Source: Beta vulgaris subsp. vulgaris
Taxonomy: Eukaryota > Streptophyta > Magnoliopsida > Caryophyllales > Amaranthaceae
Direction of reading: 5' to 3'
DNA: 64,000 bases
NCBI RefSeq assembly: GCF_026745355.1
Contig: NC_079209.1
Location: 13,460,341 to 13,524,340, forward strand
Shown here piece after piece: positions 35,565 through 46,417 of this stretch. The notes beneath the pieces are model-generated. The model was not told where the DNA came from. It searched no databases and saw only the letters and a list, made by a program, of their open reading frames with translations. Positions within the stretch are counted from its first letter, which is position 1. Each line of letters starts with the position of its first letter. A program made the position numbers and the translations under genes.

Positions 35565-35860
35565 ATGGTGGAGAAGAAATGAGAAGAGAAGAGAAGAGAA
35601 GGGTAGTGGTGATGGTGGAGAAGAGAAGAGAAGTTTAAGTCGCGTAATGTGGGTGGCGCGCAAGGTGGTGGCGGAACCACAATGTGGTGGAGAAGAAATG
35701 AGAAGAGAAGAAATGTTGTGGTGGAGAAGAAATGAGAAGAGAAGAAATGTTGTGGTGGTGGTGGTGGTAATGGTGGTCGCGCAAAATGGGTGGTGGTGGT
35801 GTGTCGAATTAGGGCTCGCAAGGTGGTGGTGGTGTGTCGGTTTTTCGCACGAAATTGTTG
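35565..35860. repeat. GAGAAGA/GGTGGT low-complexity DNA
   Basis: Alternating GAGAAGA and GGTGGT runs, including a duplicated block ATGAGAAGAGAAGAAATG. Frames on both strands are low complexity. Confidence 0.85.
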
Positions 35861-35939
35861 AAGGGTGAAAGAAAGAGGGAAAGTGGGAAGGAGGGTACTA
35901 TAGGGTGCGCATAAGAATTATCGAAAAAAAAGTTCAGCT

Positions 35940-36115
35940 AGTAGGGCTGCGCTAGTAGTAAAAAGCGCAGCCCTTCCAATTGAAGGGCTGCACTTTTTTG
36001 AAAAAGCACAGCCCTTCTTATTTGTAGGGCTGCGCCTATTTACAAAAGCGCAGCCCTTCAACAATAGGGCTGCACTTTTGTAAAAAGCGCAGCCCTTCTT
36101 GCGCAGCCCTTCTGT
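35940..36115. repeat. Right subterminal GGGCTGCGC repeats of the CACTA element
   Basis: About nine copies of GGGCTGCGC or its complement, paired head to head around short spacers, mirroring the left end. Confidence 0.9.
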
Positions 36116-36476
36116 TTTTTTCCCCTAGTGTGCACTTCTGAGCTACCATCACTACAATTGAATTAAAGGCAAACAGGGAATTAAATAAGCATTATTCCTG
36201 CAAATTTAACCAATTTTGTGCAAAATTCGATGATTTACTAACACCCCAGCTCAATTCGTGCAAATTCACCAACAAAGTTAACCAATTGCAAAGAAACTCT
36301 AAAAATTTATACCAAACAAAAACCTGAATGCAGCAGAGAATTTACCTGATTGATGACACCTTCTTCTTCTCCAGTTTCGAACAAAAAGGTTGAGAAATGG
36401 GATTTGAATACTCGAAAGTTGGAAACGGTTGGAAATGGGTGGAGTTATTACGGGTGGAGTTGCAAATGGTTGGAAA

Positions 36477-36741
36477 TGGTTGGAGTGTAATGAATTGAGG
36501 AGAGAGAAGGAAAAATGTGCAACAATGGGAGTTAAAGAACATGTGCCTTCCTCACGTGCCATATTATGGGAGGGAAATTGAAGATGTGGGCCCCACTAAA
36601 CCGGCTCTGACCTGAAAACTGGCTAATTGTGTTGCAACCAACACGGGTCAAGACTTGTTGTGGGTTAAATAAAAATAAAAAGGTTGTTGTGAGTTATTTT
36701 CAAGGTCCACACACTTAAAGAGGGTTTCTGACAAAATATCA
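36477..36741 (-). repeat. Right terminal inverted repeat of the MULE
   Basis: Closely matches the complement of 25197-25464, including the G-box (36553-36558). It lies upstream of the GRF gene start. Confidence 0.93.
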
Positions 36742-36750
36742 TTTATAATT

Positions 36751-37344
36751 TGATTTTTGTAGTATGAGGTAAGTTTTTGTGAATCTCTCAAAAACACAAA
36801 TAGGACAAACAGAAGAAGATAAAGTGAATACCGTATCATTCAAGAATGAGCAAATTAATGAATTTCCACGCTAGAACAAGAAACTAATTAGCTAGAATTC
36901 ATCAAAATTTGACCCGGAAACAAGTTTGGCGAGTTTTGGTTCAAGTAACTAAAAGTAGACATAGATTATAATTACAACCATCCTGAACTATATTGATAAA
37001 AGATAAAAAAACTTTTAAGATTTTTTTTAATTAGCTAGAATTCATCAATATCCTCAAAAGATAAAAAACTTCACATATCAATCAAATTAACCATCACTTG
37101 TATGATATTTTTTTTAATTAATGTGCATAAAAAAAAAAACCAAAACGACTAGGTATCCGAAACACGATTGATGGCTTGTAGTTTTGATTAAGGTCCAACT
37201 TTTCGAGCATCGATTTCGAAAATTCGAGTAAGTTTCTAGTTTTACCCCATTATTATTAATTGATAATAAGGATACCACTCTTGCATCAAAATATTAGACT
37301 TTTCAACATTTTACTTAGCAATAGTTTTTTTTTTCATATATATA
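36751..37344. other. AT-rich intergenic DNA
   Basis: No gene or element boundary recognised. Two A/T homopolymer runs. TTAGCTAGAATTCATCAA occurs twice (36887, 37031). Confidence 0.5.
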
Positions 37345-37418
37345 CTCCCTCTAGACTTTATTAGTTTACCTCTTTTTTTGGAACACATTTGCCGAGACAC
37401 TAATTTAAACCTTAATAT

Positions 37419-38041
37419 TGTAGGAATATGTAAGTACTATAAAGCGGAATTTCATGAATCAAATTCATAAGCACTTAAATCAGGATCACATGTATATACA
37501 ATTAAGGATCACATACAAGTTTAGAAATAACCTTTGTAGCGTGATTTCCACAAAGCTTGAAGAACCCGGATTGAGAATCTCAGATGTGATTCCTCTACTT
37601 AGTCCACCAACCCAGATCAACACTCCACCAATGCTAGTTGGAAAGGAAGAAAACTTCTTCTTTGTTTCTTGGAGTATAACGTGACTTTTGAAGAGAGAGA
37701 ATAGGAGAGAGAAAATAATAAGAGAATAAACTGACTATTTCTTTTCTGCCTAACCCAAAATATAAAAGTATTTAGGTCAGATTTCTCTCCTTTTCCTATC
37801 TCTTGGCCGGCCACCCTAGGGCCCTCTTGGGCTCTAGGTTTCTTTTGTTGATCCAAGTTTAATGTGTGACCTTGTAGGATCCGTTACATTGGGCTTCGGG
37901 TTTATTTATTTACTAATCCGAAGTTCTATAGCTTTCTCTAGCAAGACGTATAGACGACCCAATATAACGAACTTATTATCTCTATAATACGATCCATTAT
38001 ATATTAGTAATTGCATTTAAGTCGAGGACATAAATCCTTCA
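37419..38041 (-). repeat. 3' LTR of the copia element
   Basis: TGTAGGAATATG to AAATCCTTCA. It differs from the other LTR by a few substitutions and several homopolymer indels. Confidence 0.95.
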
Positions 38042-38055
38042 ATCTCCCACTTGTC
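38042..38055 (-). other. Polypurine tract of the copia element
   Basis: The minus strand reads AAGTGGGAGAT next to the 3' LTR start, the usual plant copia tract. Confidence 0.85.
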
Positions 38056-38829
38056 CGAGACGAGTGTGCAATGTTTTTATTCCTCAAGTCTCTTAATGTC
38101 TTAATTTGATAGTATGATCATATTTCTATATCATCCATACTAGCTTTCAAATTATTCCTTGAAATCCGAGTTCAAATTGTCAACAAATGATCATCGAATG
38201 ATCCATTTGAGCACGGCCATGCATTTTCAATTTTCACTCTTCAAGGGGCCAAGACACCTATCCTATCTCATATAGGAGGACTTTTCCAATCTTGTAGTAA
38301 CCAATACTCCCACTCAACTTTTAGCCAACCTGAATGCTGCCTTTATAGTCCCCTTTTACGGCATGACGTTTGACAGTATCAAAGCTATACTAATCATTGG
38401 GCTAAGTAATGTTCTACTCATGTCTCAGGAATCTACTAATATAATTTCGAAGTTATAAAACTTCTAAGTAGGTCAAGTTCGACTATGTATCAACTATACA
38501 TATCCATATGATTGATTAAACATCTCTATGTTTCCATAGCCCATGAAACGGCGCTATCAATCAATCTTATATGCTAATCCCTTTAATAAGTCATTTATGT
38601 CCAGTTTAATGACTTAGATTAGGAACTTTAATATTCTATGAATTCTGTTCACTTATGGTGTTTCATTCATCAAATCACATATTTGACAAAACCATAGAAT
38701 TCAAGATATATTTTGGACATTTTATTTAATACCAAACCAAAATTAAATAAGACAAAATTTATTATCATAAACATAAATAGCAAAACCATGTCTTTACATT
38801 GTAATAAGTTTCTCTAAACCTAGTACAAT

Positions 38830-40460
38830 CTAAAGCCACTCTAACATTTGCTTCAAGCCTATAGCCCTAGCGTGACACTCATGCTTGGGTTGAGGTAGCG
38901 GTTTAGTTAGCGGATCAGCCACGTTCTCATCCGTATGAACTTTGCAGATTCTGACATCCTTCCTGTCAACTATCTCTCGAATGAGGTGATACTTCCTCAT
39001 CACATGCTTGGACTTGTTATGTGACCTTGGCTCTTTTGCTTGCGCAATAGCACCATTGTTGTCACAAAACAACTCAATTCCTTCCAGAACACTAGGTACG
39101 ATATCCAGCTCTGTCAAGAATTTCTTTATCCAAACTGCTTCCTTAGCTGCTTCAACTGCTGCTAAATATTCTGATTCTGTCGTAGAGTCTGCTACAGTGC
39201 TTTGCTTTGAGCTCTTCCAGCTCACTGCTCCTCCATTCAGACGAAAGACATACCCTGACTGAGAGCGGTAGTCATCTCTGTCGGTTTGGAAGCTTGCATC
39301 CGTGTAACCTTCAACAACCAACTCACTTTGTCCCCCATATACTAAGAACATGCCTTTAGTCCTCCTTAAGTACTTAAGGATGCTCTTAGCTGCAGTCCAG
39401 TGTGCTTCTCCTGGATTTGCTTGGAACCTGCTCACATGCTCAAGGCATATGCAACATCAGGTCGAGTACTTATCATGGCATACATATAGACCCTATAGCC
39501 GAAGCATAAGGAATGCTACTCATTCGCTTTAACTCATCAGGCTCAGTCGGGCACTGACTCTTGCTAAGCGATATGCCATGTGACATGGGAACGAAACCTC
39601 TCTTCGAGTTTTCCATGTTGAACCTTGTAAGAACCTTATCAATATAAGTTTCTTGACTTAGCCCAATCATCCTTCGAGACCTATCTCTATGGATTTTGAT
39701 TCCCAGTATGTACTCAGCTTCTCCAAGGTCCTTCATAGAGAAACAACTTTTAACCATTCCTTGACTGACTCAAGCATTGGTATGTCGTTTCCCATGATTA
39801 GTATGTCATCTACATACAGAACCAAGAAGACTAAGCTGCTCCCACTAAACTTCTTGTAAACACAAGACTCTTCTTCGCTTTTGATGAAACCAAATTGTTT
39901 GATTGCCTCATCAAACCGAAGATTCCAGCTCCGAGATGCCTGCTTCAATCCATAAATGGATCTCTGAAGCTTGCAAACCCTTTTAGGATTTTCTGGATCT
40001 TCAAAACCTTCAGGTTGTGTCATGTACACATCCTCATTCAAGAACCCATTCAAGAATGCGGTTTTGACATCCATCTGCCAAATTTCGTAATCGAAAAATG
40101 CAGCAATCGCTAAAAGTATCCGAATTGATTTAAGCATTGCTACTGGAGAAAAGGTCTCATCATAGTCTATACCATGAACTTGTCTGAATCCTTTTGCAAC
40201 CAGTCTTGCTTTGTAGACATAGACATTTCCATCTTTTCTATTTTGAATTTGAACACCTACTTGCATCCAATAGGGTTAACCCACACAGGCAAGTCAACTA
40301 GTGTCCAAACTTTATTCTCAGACATGGAGTCTAACTCGGATTTCATGGCCTCAAGCCATTTCTCAGAGTCTGGGCTCGTCAAAGCTTGTTTGTAGGTAGT
40401 AGGTTCTGAATTTTCCAAAATCATAATTTCAGAATTCTCAGTCATTAGGAAATCAACCAA
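38830..40460 (-). pseudogene. pol: Copia reverse transcriptase and RNase H
   Basis: RT begins with TTYKQALTSPDSEKWLEAM, continues ARLVAKGFRQVHGIDYDETF and WQMDVKTAFLNGFLNEDVYM, and has the catalytic YVDDILIMGND (about 39800). A frame change near 39740-39757 separates this from GEAEYILGIKIHRDRS. RNase H (39435-38830) has EGYTDASFQTDRDDYRS, VADSTTESEYLAA and LFCDNNGAIAQAKEP, with KHVMRKYHLIREIV at the C-terminus. Catalytic residues look intact. At least three frame breaks occur. Confidence 0.92.
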
Positions 40461-42020
40461 CCTTTTGTTTGGAATCCTTGGTCTACTAGACCTACGCGGG
40501 GTCTGAGCATCAAGAGAAAGTTCTCTTCAACAGTTTGAAGATTTTCGCTTGATTCAACTTCGAATGGGACGGTAGGAGGTTTCGTTGAATACGTTATCTC
40601 CTCAACATGACTTTCGTCTTGTTGGGCCGTCTCTGACATGGTGTGAGCCACGTCCAGTTGTTGCTCATCTCGAATTTCTTCGAGTGTTATTTTACTCCCA
40701 CTTGTCTTTCTAGAAACAAATTCCTTTTCAAGAAAGACAACACGAGCAACAAACACTTTGTTCTCTTGACGGTTATAGAAGTAATAACCCCTTGTCTCTT
40801 TTGGATATCCCACAAAGAGACATTTATCTGACTTGGGTGCGAGTTTGTCTGATAGTAACCGCTTTACATAGACCTCGCATCCCCAGATTTTAGAAAAGAC
40901 AAGTTTGGAGGTTTTCCATTCCATAACTCATATGGAGTCTTTTCTACAGCCTTTGACGGGCTCCTATTTAGTGTGTGTGCAGCAGTTTCGAGAGCGTATC
41001 CCCAAAAAGAAATCGGAAGATCAGCAAGACTCATCATAGATCGAACCATATCTAGTAATGTTCGATTCCTCCTTTCAGATACACCATTTAACTGTGGTGT
41101 TCCTGGGGAGTTAATTGTGAAAGAATTCCACAATCCTTTAGATGATCATCAAACTCTTGGCTCAAATATTCACCACCACGATCGGATCGTAGTGCTTTTA
41201 TTGTCTTACCAAGTTGATTCTGTACTTCATTTTGGAACTCTTTGAATCTATCAAAAGATTCCGACTTATGTTTCATTAAGTAAATATAGCCATATCTACT
41301 CAAATCATCAGTGAAGGTGATGAAGTAATTAAACCCTCCCCTTGCCTTTGTGCTCATAGGACCACATACATCTGTATGTATGAGTCCTAAAAGATCGCTG
41401 GCCCTTTCACCTTTTCCAGTAAATGGTGATTTTGTCATCTTACCCATTAAGCATGATTCACATACATCAAATGATTCGAAATCAAATGATGGAATTATAC
41501 CGTCCTTTTGTAACTTGTGAATGCGCTTTTGGTTTATATGACCCATTCGGCAATGCCAAATATAGGTTAGGTTAGAATCATTTGATTTCTTTTTCTTGCT
41601 ATCTATGTTATAGACTTGTAATGATTTATCAAGCACATATAAACCATTTATCAAATTAGCTCTGGCATAGAACATATTATTGTAAGAAATGGAACAACAT
41701 TTGTTCTTTATTTCAAAGCAAAAACCTTCAGAATCCAAAACTGAAACCGAAATTATGTTCTTAGTTATTGTAGGAACGAAATAACAATTATTTAATTCTA
41801 AAATAAGCCCAGATGGCAAGTGTAGACTATAGCTCCCGACGGCAAGTGCAGCAACTCGTGCTCCATTTCCAACGCGTAGCTCTACCTCGCCTTTTGCCAA
41901 CTTCCTACTTCTTTTTAGTCCCTGCACATCATTAACTATGTGAGAACCACAACCGGTATCAAATACCCATAAAGAAGTAGAAGTCAAATTGATTTCTATA
42001 ACATATATACCTGAAGTGAA
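40445..42020 (-). pseudogene. pol: Copia protease and integrase
   Basis: The protease motif VFDTGCGSHIVND is at about 41966-41925. The pre-integrase zinc region is WHCRMGHINQKRIHKL with CESCLMGKMTKSPF. The integrase core has LIHTDVCGPM, ALRSDRGGEYLSQEF and, after a frameshift near 41110, QLNGVSERRNRTLLDM, which supplies D, D and E. The C-terminal part continues through FVGYPKETRGYYFYNRQENK to about 40445 in another frame. Confidence 0.92.
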
Positions 42021-42033
42021 GCCCCAGACTTCT

Positions 42034-42857
42034 TTATTTCCTCCAAGTATATCGGGCAGTTCCTCTTCCAGTGTCCAATCTTGTGACAGTGGAAGCACTT
42101 GCTTTCCGCAGCAACCTTGGCTTGGCGGTTGGCTTAGGTTTTTCAGCGACAGTGGCAACTTGCTTGCCTTTGTCCTTCTTTCCTGCCCATTTCTTTTTGA
42201 AACCCTTTCCCTTTTGAACCAACAGAACCTCTTTCTTTGGTTCAACCTTAGGGATGTTCCTTTCAGCATTGACCAACAATCCATGCAGCTCTTGCAAAGT
42301 CTTTTCAGACTCATTCATATTGTAGGTCATTCTGAACTGATTAAAACTTTCAGGTAGTGAGTGGAGAATGATGTCAGTAGCCAACTCGAGCCTATAAGGG
42401 AACCCAAGTCTTTCCATGTTTTCGAAAAGACCCATCATTTCGAACACATGGGGGCCAACAGCTTGACCCGGCTTCAAGTGACATTCAAGGATCTCCCTGT
42501 TAGTCTCATACCGCTCAACTCGGGCCTGAGTTTTAAACATGGCCCGCAGCTCTTGCATGATCGTGTAGGCATCCTTGGTTTCGAACCTCTTTTGGAGGTT
42601 CGGCTCCATGGCTGCTACCATCAAACAAGTGATTGGTATAGACTTATCACTAGCCTGTTTTGCACGACGTTTTTCAGCGTCAGTTGATTCATCAGTTATT
42701 ACAGGAAGCGGGGTATCTAAGACGTCCTCTCGACCCTCAAACCTCAGAACGAGTCTTAAGGTCCTTTCCCAATTAAGGAAATTTTCACCATTCAGTCTGT
42801 CCTTTTCCAGAAAAGGACGAATGTTGAAACCGAGTTGTTGTTGTTGTTATTAGACAT
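42034..42857 (-). pseudogene. gag: Copia gag
   Basis: ATG at 42857 starts MSNNNNNN. A frameshift soon follows, and EKDRLNGENFLNWERTLRLV then shows the UBN2/copia gag start. LMVAAMEPNLQKRF and LHSLPESFNQFRMTYNMN continue the core. The zinc knuckle CFHCHKIGHWKRNC (about 42100) is complete. The Lys-rich segment before it is typical. Confidence 0.88.
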
Positions 42858-44786
42858 GATATCTACAGACAGAAAAATAAGGCAAAGTTCAATTTTATGT
42901 TTATAAAGCAACCTAAAACATGTAAAAGGTTTCTAGGTTGACCACCTATTCAAAATTAAAGTCCCCTATGAATAAGTGTTTTACAAGATCCTATCAACAT
43001 GTAACACTAAGCAGACGGAGGCCTTATCTTAACGTTACATTATCAAGGTAAGTAAACTCTTTTACTAATTATAACACTTTATAACTCTTGTTTAGATGGA
43101 TAAACATCGCATGTTTAACTATCTCTTGCTTCAAAATTCAAAACGCTTTTGATAATTTTGTTAAGGACAACCAAACTAAGTTGTAAAATTCGCAATTTTA
43201 CCTTATATCCCAAAATTAATGATAAACCCTGCGGAGGCATGACCTATTACTATTAATTAAGGGTTTATAAGTACTTTATGTTTGGAAAAGCAAACCTTAA
43301 TATTTACGGGGCCTAAGTTTATTATGTTGTTATGAATTAGTGAACTCTAGCGCATCAATAACAACATACAATAAACTTATAAGCATTTTAAAATAATAAA
43401 ATGCGAAAATAAATCTAGTATGGCCCCTAATCCTAAGAACTAAGCATCAATGGCTCCTTCTTGGACTCTTCATGGATCTCCATCCACTTTTCCATGGGCC
43501 TTCTCTTGATGGGCTCTTCTTTGGATTACATAAGTATCAAAATAATTTAAATAATAACTAAATTAAATAAATTACAAAATACTTAACGATACGCAGATCG
43601 TATTTAAAATTACAAGAATACATCACGATACGCAGATCGTATTTTCTAACTTAATTTGGGTCATACTAGTCATACATAGCAAATATATCATAATATAAAA
43701 GCCACATAATAATATCATAATTATACTTGCCAATCAATTAAAATATCAAATATTCTTAATTAAAGCAAGAAGATAAAATTTTAAGTAATATCTAATCACC
43801 TAAAGATTCTATCCCTTAAAACTAGCCTAATTAATTTTAATTAATTAAAAAATCAGATTATGATTGAAATCTATGACCAAGTCAATATAATTGAAAGTTA
43901 CTTATCTTTCTCAAAATTCTGTTTTCAAAATTAAAACTTCCAAAATGATAAAATAAAAAATTCTGCTGCCCAGATTTTGTTTAGGCACGTTTTCCTTGAC
44001 AAAATTTTTTTTTTTTTTTAATCTTTTCGAAACCGTGAACCCAGCAGCAACAAGGCTGCTTTCACGCATCATGCCCAGCAGGACGTGAAACCAAAATTTT
44101 TCGGCGACCTTTTCGATCCCTCTCACGGCAACTCGCCGGTTGTTTCTTTCGAGAGCCAACGTCGGACGCCGGCGCTTCACCTGCGCAGCCACCTCTCCTG
44201 TTTCCGACGCGACTGCTCGCCGGCAGCCTTGCGTCGCCCTTACCCCGGCTTTTGGCCGGCAGACCACCGGAGCAGCCACGGTGGCTGCTCCTCTTCTCCC
44301 TTTCAATTTTCTTTTCTTTTCTTGAGGGATATTAAAATTACAACCTATTGTAAATTTTAATTAGGTGATCTTGATTAAATTAAACATAACTATTTATGCT
44401 TAATACAGAAAATTAAATTTAAAATCTCTATTTTAATTAATTTTCAGATTTATTCATATAATTAACCACTTATTCATATAAAACATCTTTTACATGAATT
44501 TATTTTCATACATAAACGATTTTAAGCATGAAAGTTTTATTAATAACATGAATTTATTTTCGAAATTTAGAGATCTAAAATCAGAATTTTATAAATTTCG
44601 AAAATTAGGGTTGAGGAGGTGAAAGATTTCGGCTATTAAATATTGAGAAAGCAAGTAATTAAAACTCCTTTTAACAAATTTCAATTAATTATTCAATCCA
44701 TAATTTAATTCCTCCCCTTAATCAAATTAAAATTAATCATACATAAACTAAACCTTATGACCAAAATTCTATATGCAAGAGGCTAA
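42858..44786 (-). other. Long copia leader with a GC-rich island
   Basis: About 1.9 kb between the primer site and gag. It is AT-rich apart from 44040-44300, which is GC-rich and has an open frame (Arg/Ala/Val-rich, no domain). GATACGCAGATCGTAT occurs twice (about 43589 and 43627). Confidence 0.6.
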
Positions 44787-44797
44787 AACTGATACCA
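44787..44797 (-). other. Primer-binding site of the copia element
   Basis: The minus strand reads TGGTATCAG one base inside the 5' LTR, the core of the initiator tRNA-Met complement. The match ends sooner than in the Tekay-like element. Confidence 0.75.
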
Positions 44798-44798
44798 C

Positions 44799-45425
44799 TG
44801 TAGGAATATGTAAGTACTATAAAGCGGAATTTCATGAATCAAATTCATAAGCACTTAAATCAGGATCACATGTATATACAATTAATGATCACATACAAGT
44901 TTAGAAATAACCTTTGTAGCGTGATTTCCACAAAGTTTGAAGAACCCGGATTGAGAATCTCAGATGTGATTCCTCTACTTAGTCCACCAAACCAGATCAA
45001 CACTCCACCAATGCTAGTTGGAAAGGAAGAAAACTTCTTCTTTGGTTTCTTGGAGTATAACGTGACTTTTGAAGAGAGAGAATAGGAGAGAGAAAATAAT
45101 AAGAGAATAAACTGACTACTTTCTTTTCTGCCTAACCCAAATATATAAAAGTATTTAGGTCAGATTTCTCTCCCCTTTTCCTATCTCTTGGCCGGCCACC
45201 TAGGGCCCTCTTGGGCTCTAGGTTTCTTTTGTTGATCCAAGTTTAATGTGTGACCTTGTAGGATCCGTTACATTGGGCTTCGGGTTTATTTATTTACTAA
45301 TCCGAAGTTCTATAGCTTTCTCTAGCAAGACGTATAGACGACCCAATATAACGAACTTATTATCCCTATAATACGATCCATTATATATTAGTAATTGCAT
45401 TTAAGTCGAGGACATAAATCCTTCA
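44799..45425 (-). repeat. 5' LTR of the copia element
   Basis: 627 bp, TGTAGGAATATG to AAATCCTTCA, followed by the AATAT duplication. Confidence 0.95.
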
Positions 45426-45762
45426 AATATCTCTAATTTTTAATAAGCAAAAACTACAAAAAGTTGATATTTGAATAATACACGTTGAGACGAATCTAAC
45501 AAGATCTCACATGACTATATTTTTCCTTAAATACAAATTACAAAAAATAGTCAAAGTCATATATGTGAATAGTATCAAAAGTCACAACGGGTAAACTAAT
45601 AAAAATCGAAGGGAATATACTTTTAAAATATATGTTCAAATTTAATTATATAAATAATGCAGAAGTTATAAGGCTGACTTTAATTAAAAAGGGAGAAAGC
45701 ATTGAGCAAGAGGTAGAAAATGGAGGAAAACTAGGTTATTTTCCATTAATTGGTAGTTAGGA

Positions 45763-46355
45763 TTAGGGAGTATTTGGCTTTATGACCAAGAATCTTTTTA
45801 GATGAAAAGACAGCCAGAAATTATGGCCAACAACCAAAAAACATATAGTTAGTAGAGCTGGCCATGGGCCGTGCTGGGCCTGACCACGGGCCAGGCCCGC
45901 GGGCTGAAGTGGAATACGGGCCGGGCCGGGCCCGTGGCCCATGAAACTCGTGCCGTGCCGGGCCGGGCTGAAATTATGGGAAACTTGTCCATGGCCCGGC
46001 CCGGCCCACGGGCCTAGCGGGCCGGGCTCGTGCTCACCGCGGGCTTGGTCCAAAAATCACAGTTTTTGAAAAAAAAAAATTTGCAAGGCCCACGGGCTCG
46101 TGCCGGGCCCGGGCCGAAATCTAAAATCCCCAAACGTGCAAGGCCCACGGCCCATGTTACGGCCAGCGGGCCGGGCCGGGCCCATAGCGGGCTCGGGCCG
46201 GGCCGGGCCGAAAACGGGCCGGGCTCGGGCAGCCCACGGGCCAGCCCGGCCCATGGCCACCTTTAATAGTTAGTGACATATCAGCAGGTGTAAAATCCCA
46301 TTCTTCTAGAAGCACGACTATGGATTGGTTTTTGTATGAGAAGAGATCATTAGCA
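45763..46355 (-). other. Coding-like stretch split by a hAT element
   Basis: On the minus strand 46355-46266 reads SLFANDLFSYKNQSIVVLLE then EWDFTPADMS without stops. The frame meets the hAT duplication and would continue into LVVGHNFWLSFHLKRF (about 45840-45780). The codon pattern looks protein-like, but I recognise no family. It could be a chance open frame. Confidence 0.3.
45853..46265. mobile_element. Non-autonomous hAT element rich in GGGCCGGGC repeats
   Basis: The ends TAGAGCTGGCCATGGGCC and, inverted, TAAAGGTGGCCATGGGCC match imperfectly. The identical 8 bp ATAGTTAG flanks both sides (45845-45852 and 46266-46273). The interior is almost wholly GGGCC/CCCGG/CACGGGC units. Open frames in it are Gly/Pro/Ala low complexity. 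Confidence 0.9.
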
Positions 46356-46417
46356 AACAGACTAGTTTTTTTAAAGCAAAAGCACCTTATAAAAAAAGTA
46401 CTACTACCTTTGTTCTT

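Larger units (their letters stand above)
30038..36130 (-). mobile_element. CACTA (En/Spm-like) transposon
   Basis: The ends are CACTAGTGGAAAA and, inverted, CACTAGGGGAAAA. The 3 bp TGC flanks both sides (30035-30037 and 36131-36133). Both termini carry arrays of a GGGCTGCGC motif in both orientations, as CACTA subterminal regions do. Coding remnants on the minus strand resemble a transposase-associated domain, a TnpA/Ptta-like protein, and a Ulp1-like peptidase. I find no TnpD catalytic core, so it is likely a deletion derivative. Confidence 0.93.
29628..36149 (-). pseudogene. GRF zinc-finger protein with C-terminal membrane segment, split by CACTA
   Basis: The gene starts at ATG 36149-36147 (MVAQKCKCGIP), is cut at the TGC duplication and continues at 30034. 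The two parts make 426 bp, 141 codons plus stop, in frame. The N-terminus is a GRF-type zinc finger: CGIP, NPGRKFYAC and GCGFFGWHD carry the expected Cys, Arg and aromatic residues. GRF fingers in other proteins bind single-stranded nucleic acid. A charged, coiled-coil-like middle (LLLERRLLSHEVAFLKSELS) follows. A basic stretch (RKNGAARRLKKGSGSR) and a hydrophobic C-terminal segment (MLVGALVTLLAVCLVFIM) suggest a tail anchor. Apart from the CACTA insertion I see no defect. A longer frame starting inside the CACTA repeats is an artefact. Confidence 0.82.
25197..36741. mobile_element. MULE (Mutator-like) transposon with two convergent genes
   Basis: About 265 bp inverted terminal repeats, starting GGATTTTTTGTCAG and TGATATTTTGTCAG, enclose 11.5 kb. 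A perfect 9 bp duplication TTTATAATT (25188-25196 and 36742-36750) is diagnostic of Mutator-type insertion. Inside are a plus-strand transposase gene near the left end and a minus-strand GRF zinc-finger gene near the right end. Their 3' ends lie about 80 bp apart. Later insertions are a hAT (25793-26416) and a CACTA (30038-36130). Without these the element would be about 4.8 kb. The transposase is broken, so the copy is not autonomous. Confidence 0.95.
37419..45425 (-). mobile_element. Ty1/copia LTR retrotransposon
   Basis: Near-identical LTRs of 623 and 627 bp flank a minus-strand gag-pol with integrase before RT, the copia order. AATAT flanks both sides (37414-37418 and 45426-45430). Coding is broken by several frameshifts. 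The lineage within copia is not assigned. Confidence 0.95.
37345..45615. mobile_element. Stowaway-like MITE, copy 2, split by a copia element
   Basis: The left arm 37345-37418 begins CTCCCTCTAGACTTTATTAG after TA. The right arm 45431-45615 ends CTAATAAAAATCGAAGGGAA before TA, an inverted match. The right arm holds the family core GAGACGAATCTAACAAGATC. The intact MITE would be about 260 bp. Confidence 0.8.

Noticed and set aside
35561..35868. ORFs in the GGTGGT/GAGAAGA tract
   Set aside because: Low-complexity repeats on both strands with no conserved motif.
44085..44360. A gene in the copia leader GC island
   Set aside because: Open on both strands, no motif, no clear start context. Kept only as a compositional oddity.
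45763..46266. Gly/Pro/Ala-rich ORFs in the GGGCC region
   Set aside because: They are readings of a simple-word hAT interior in several frames.
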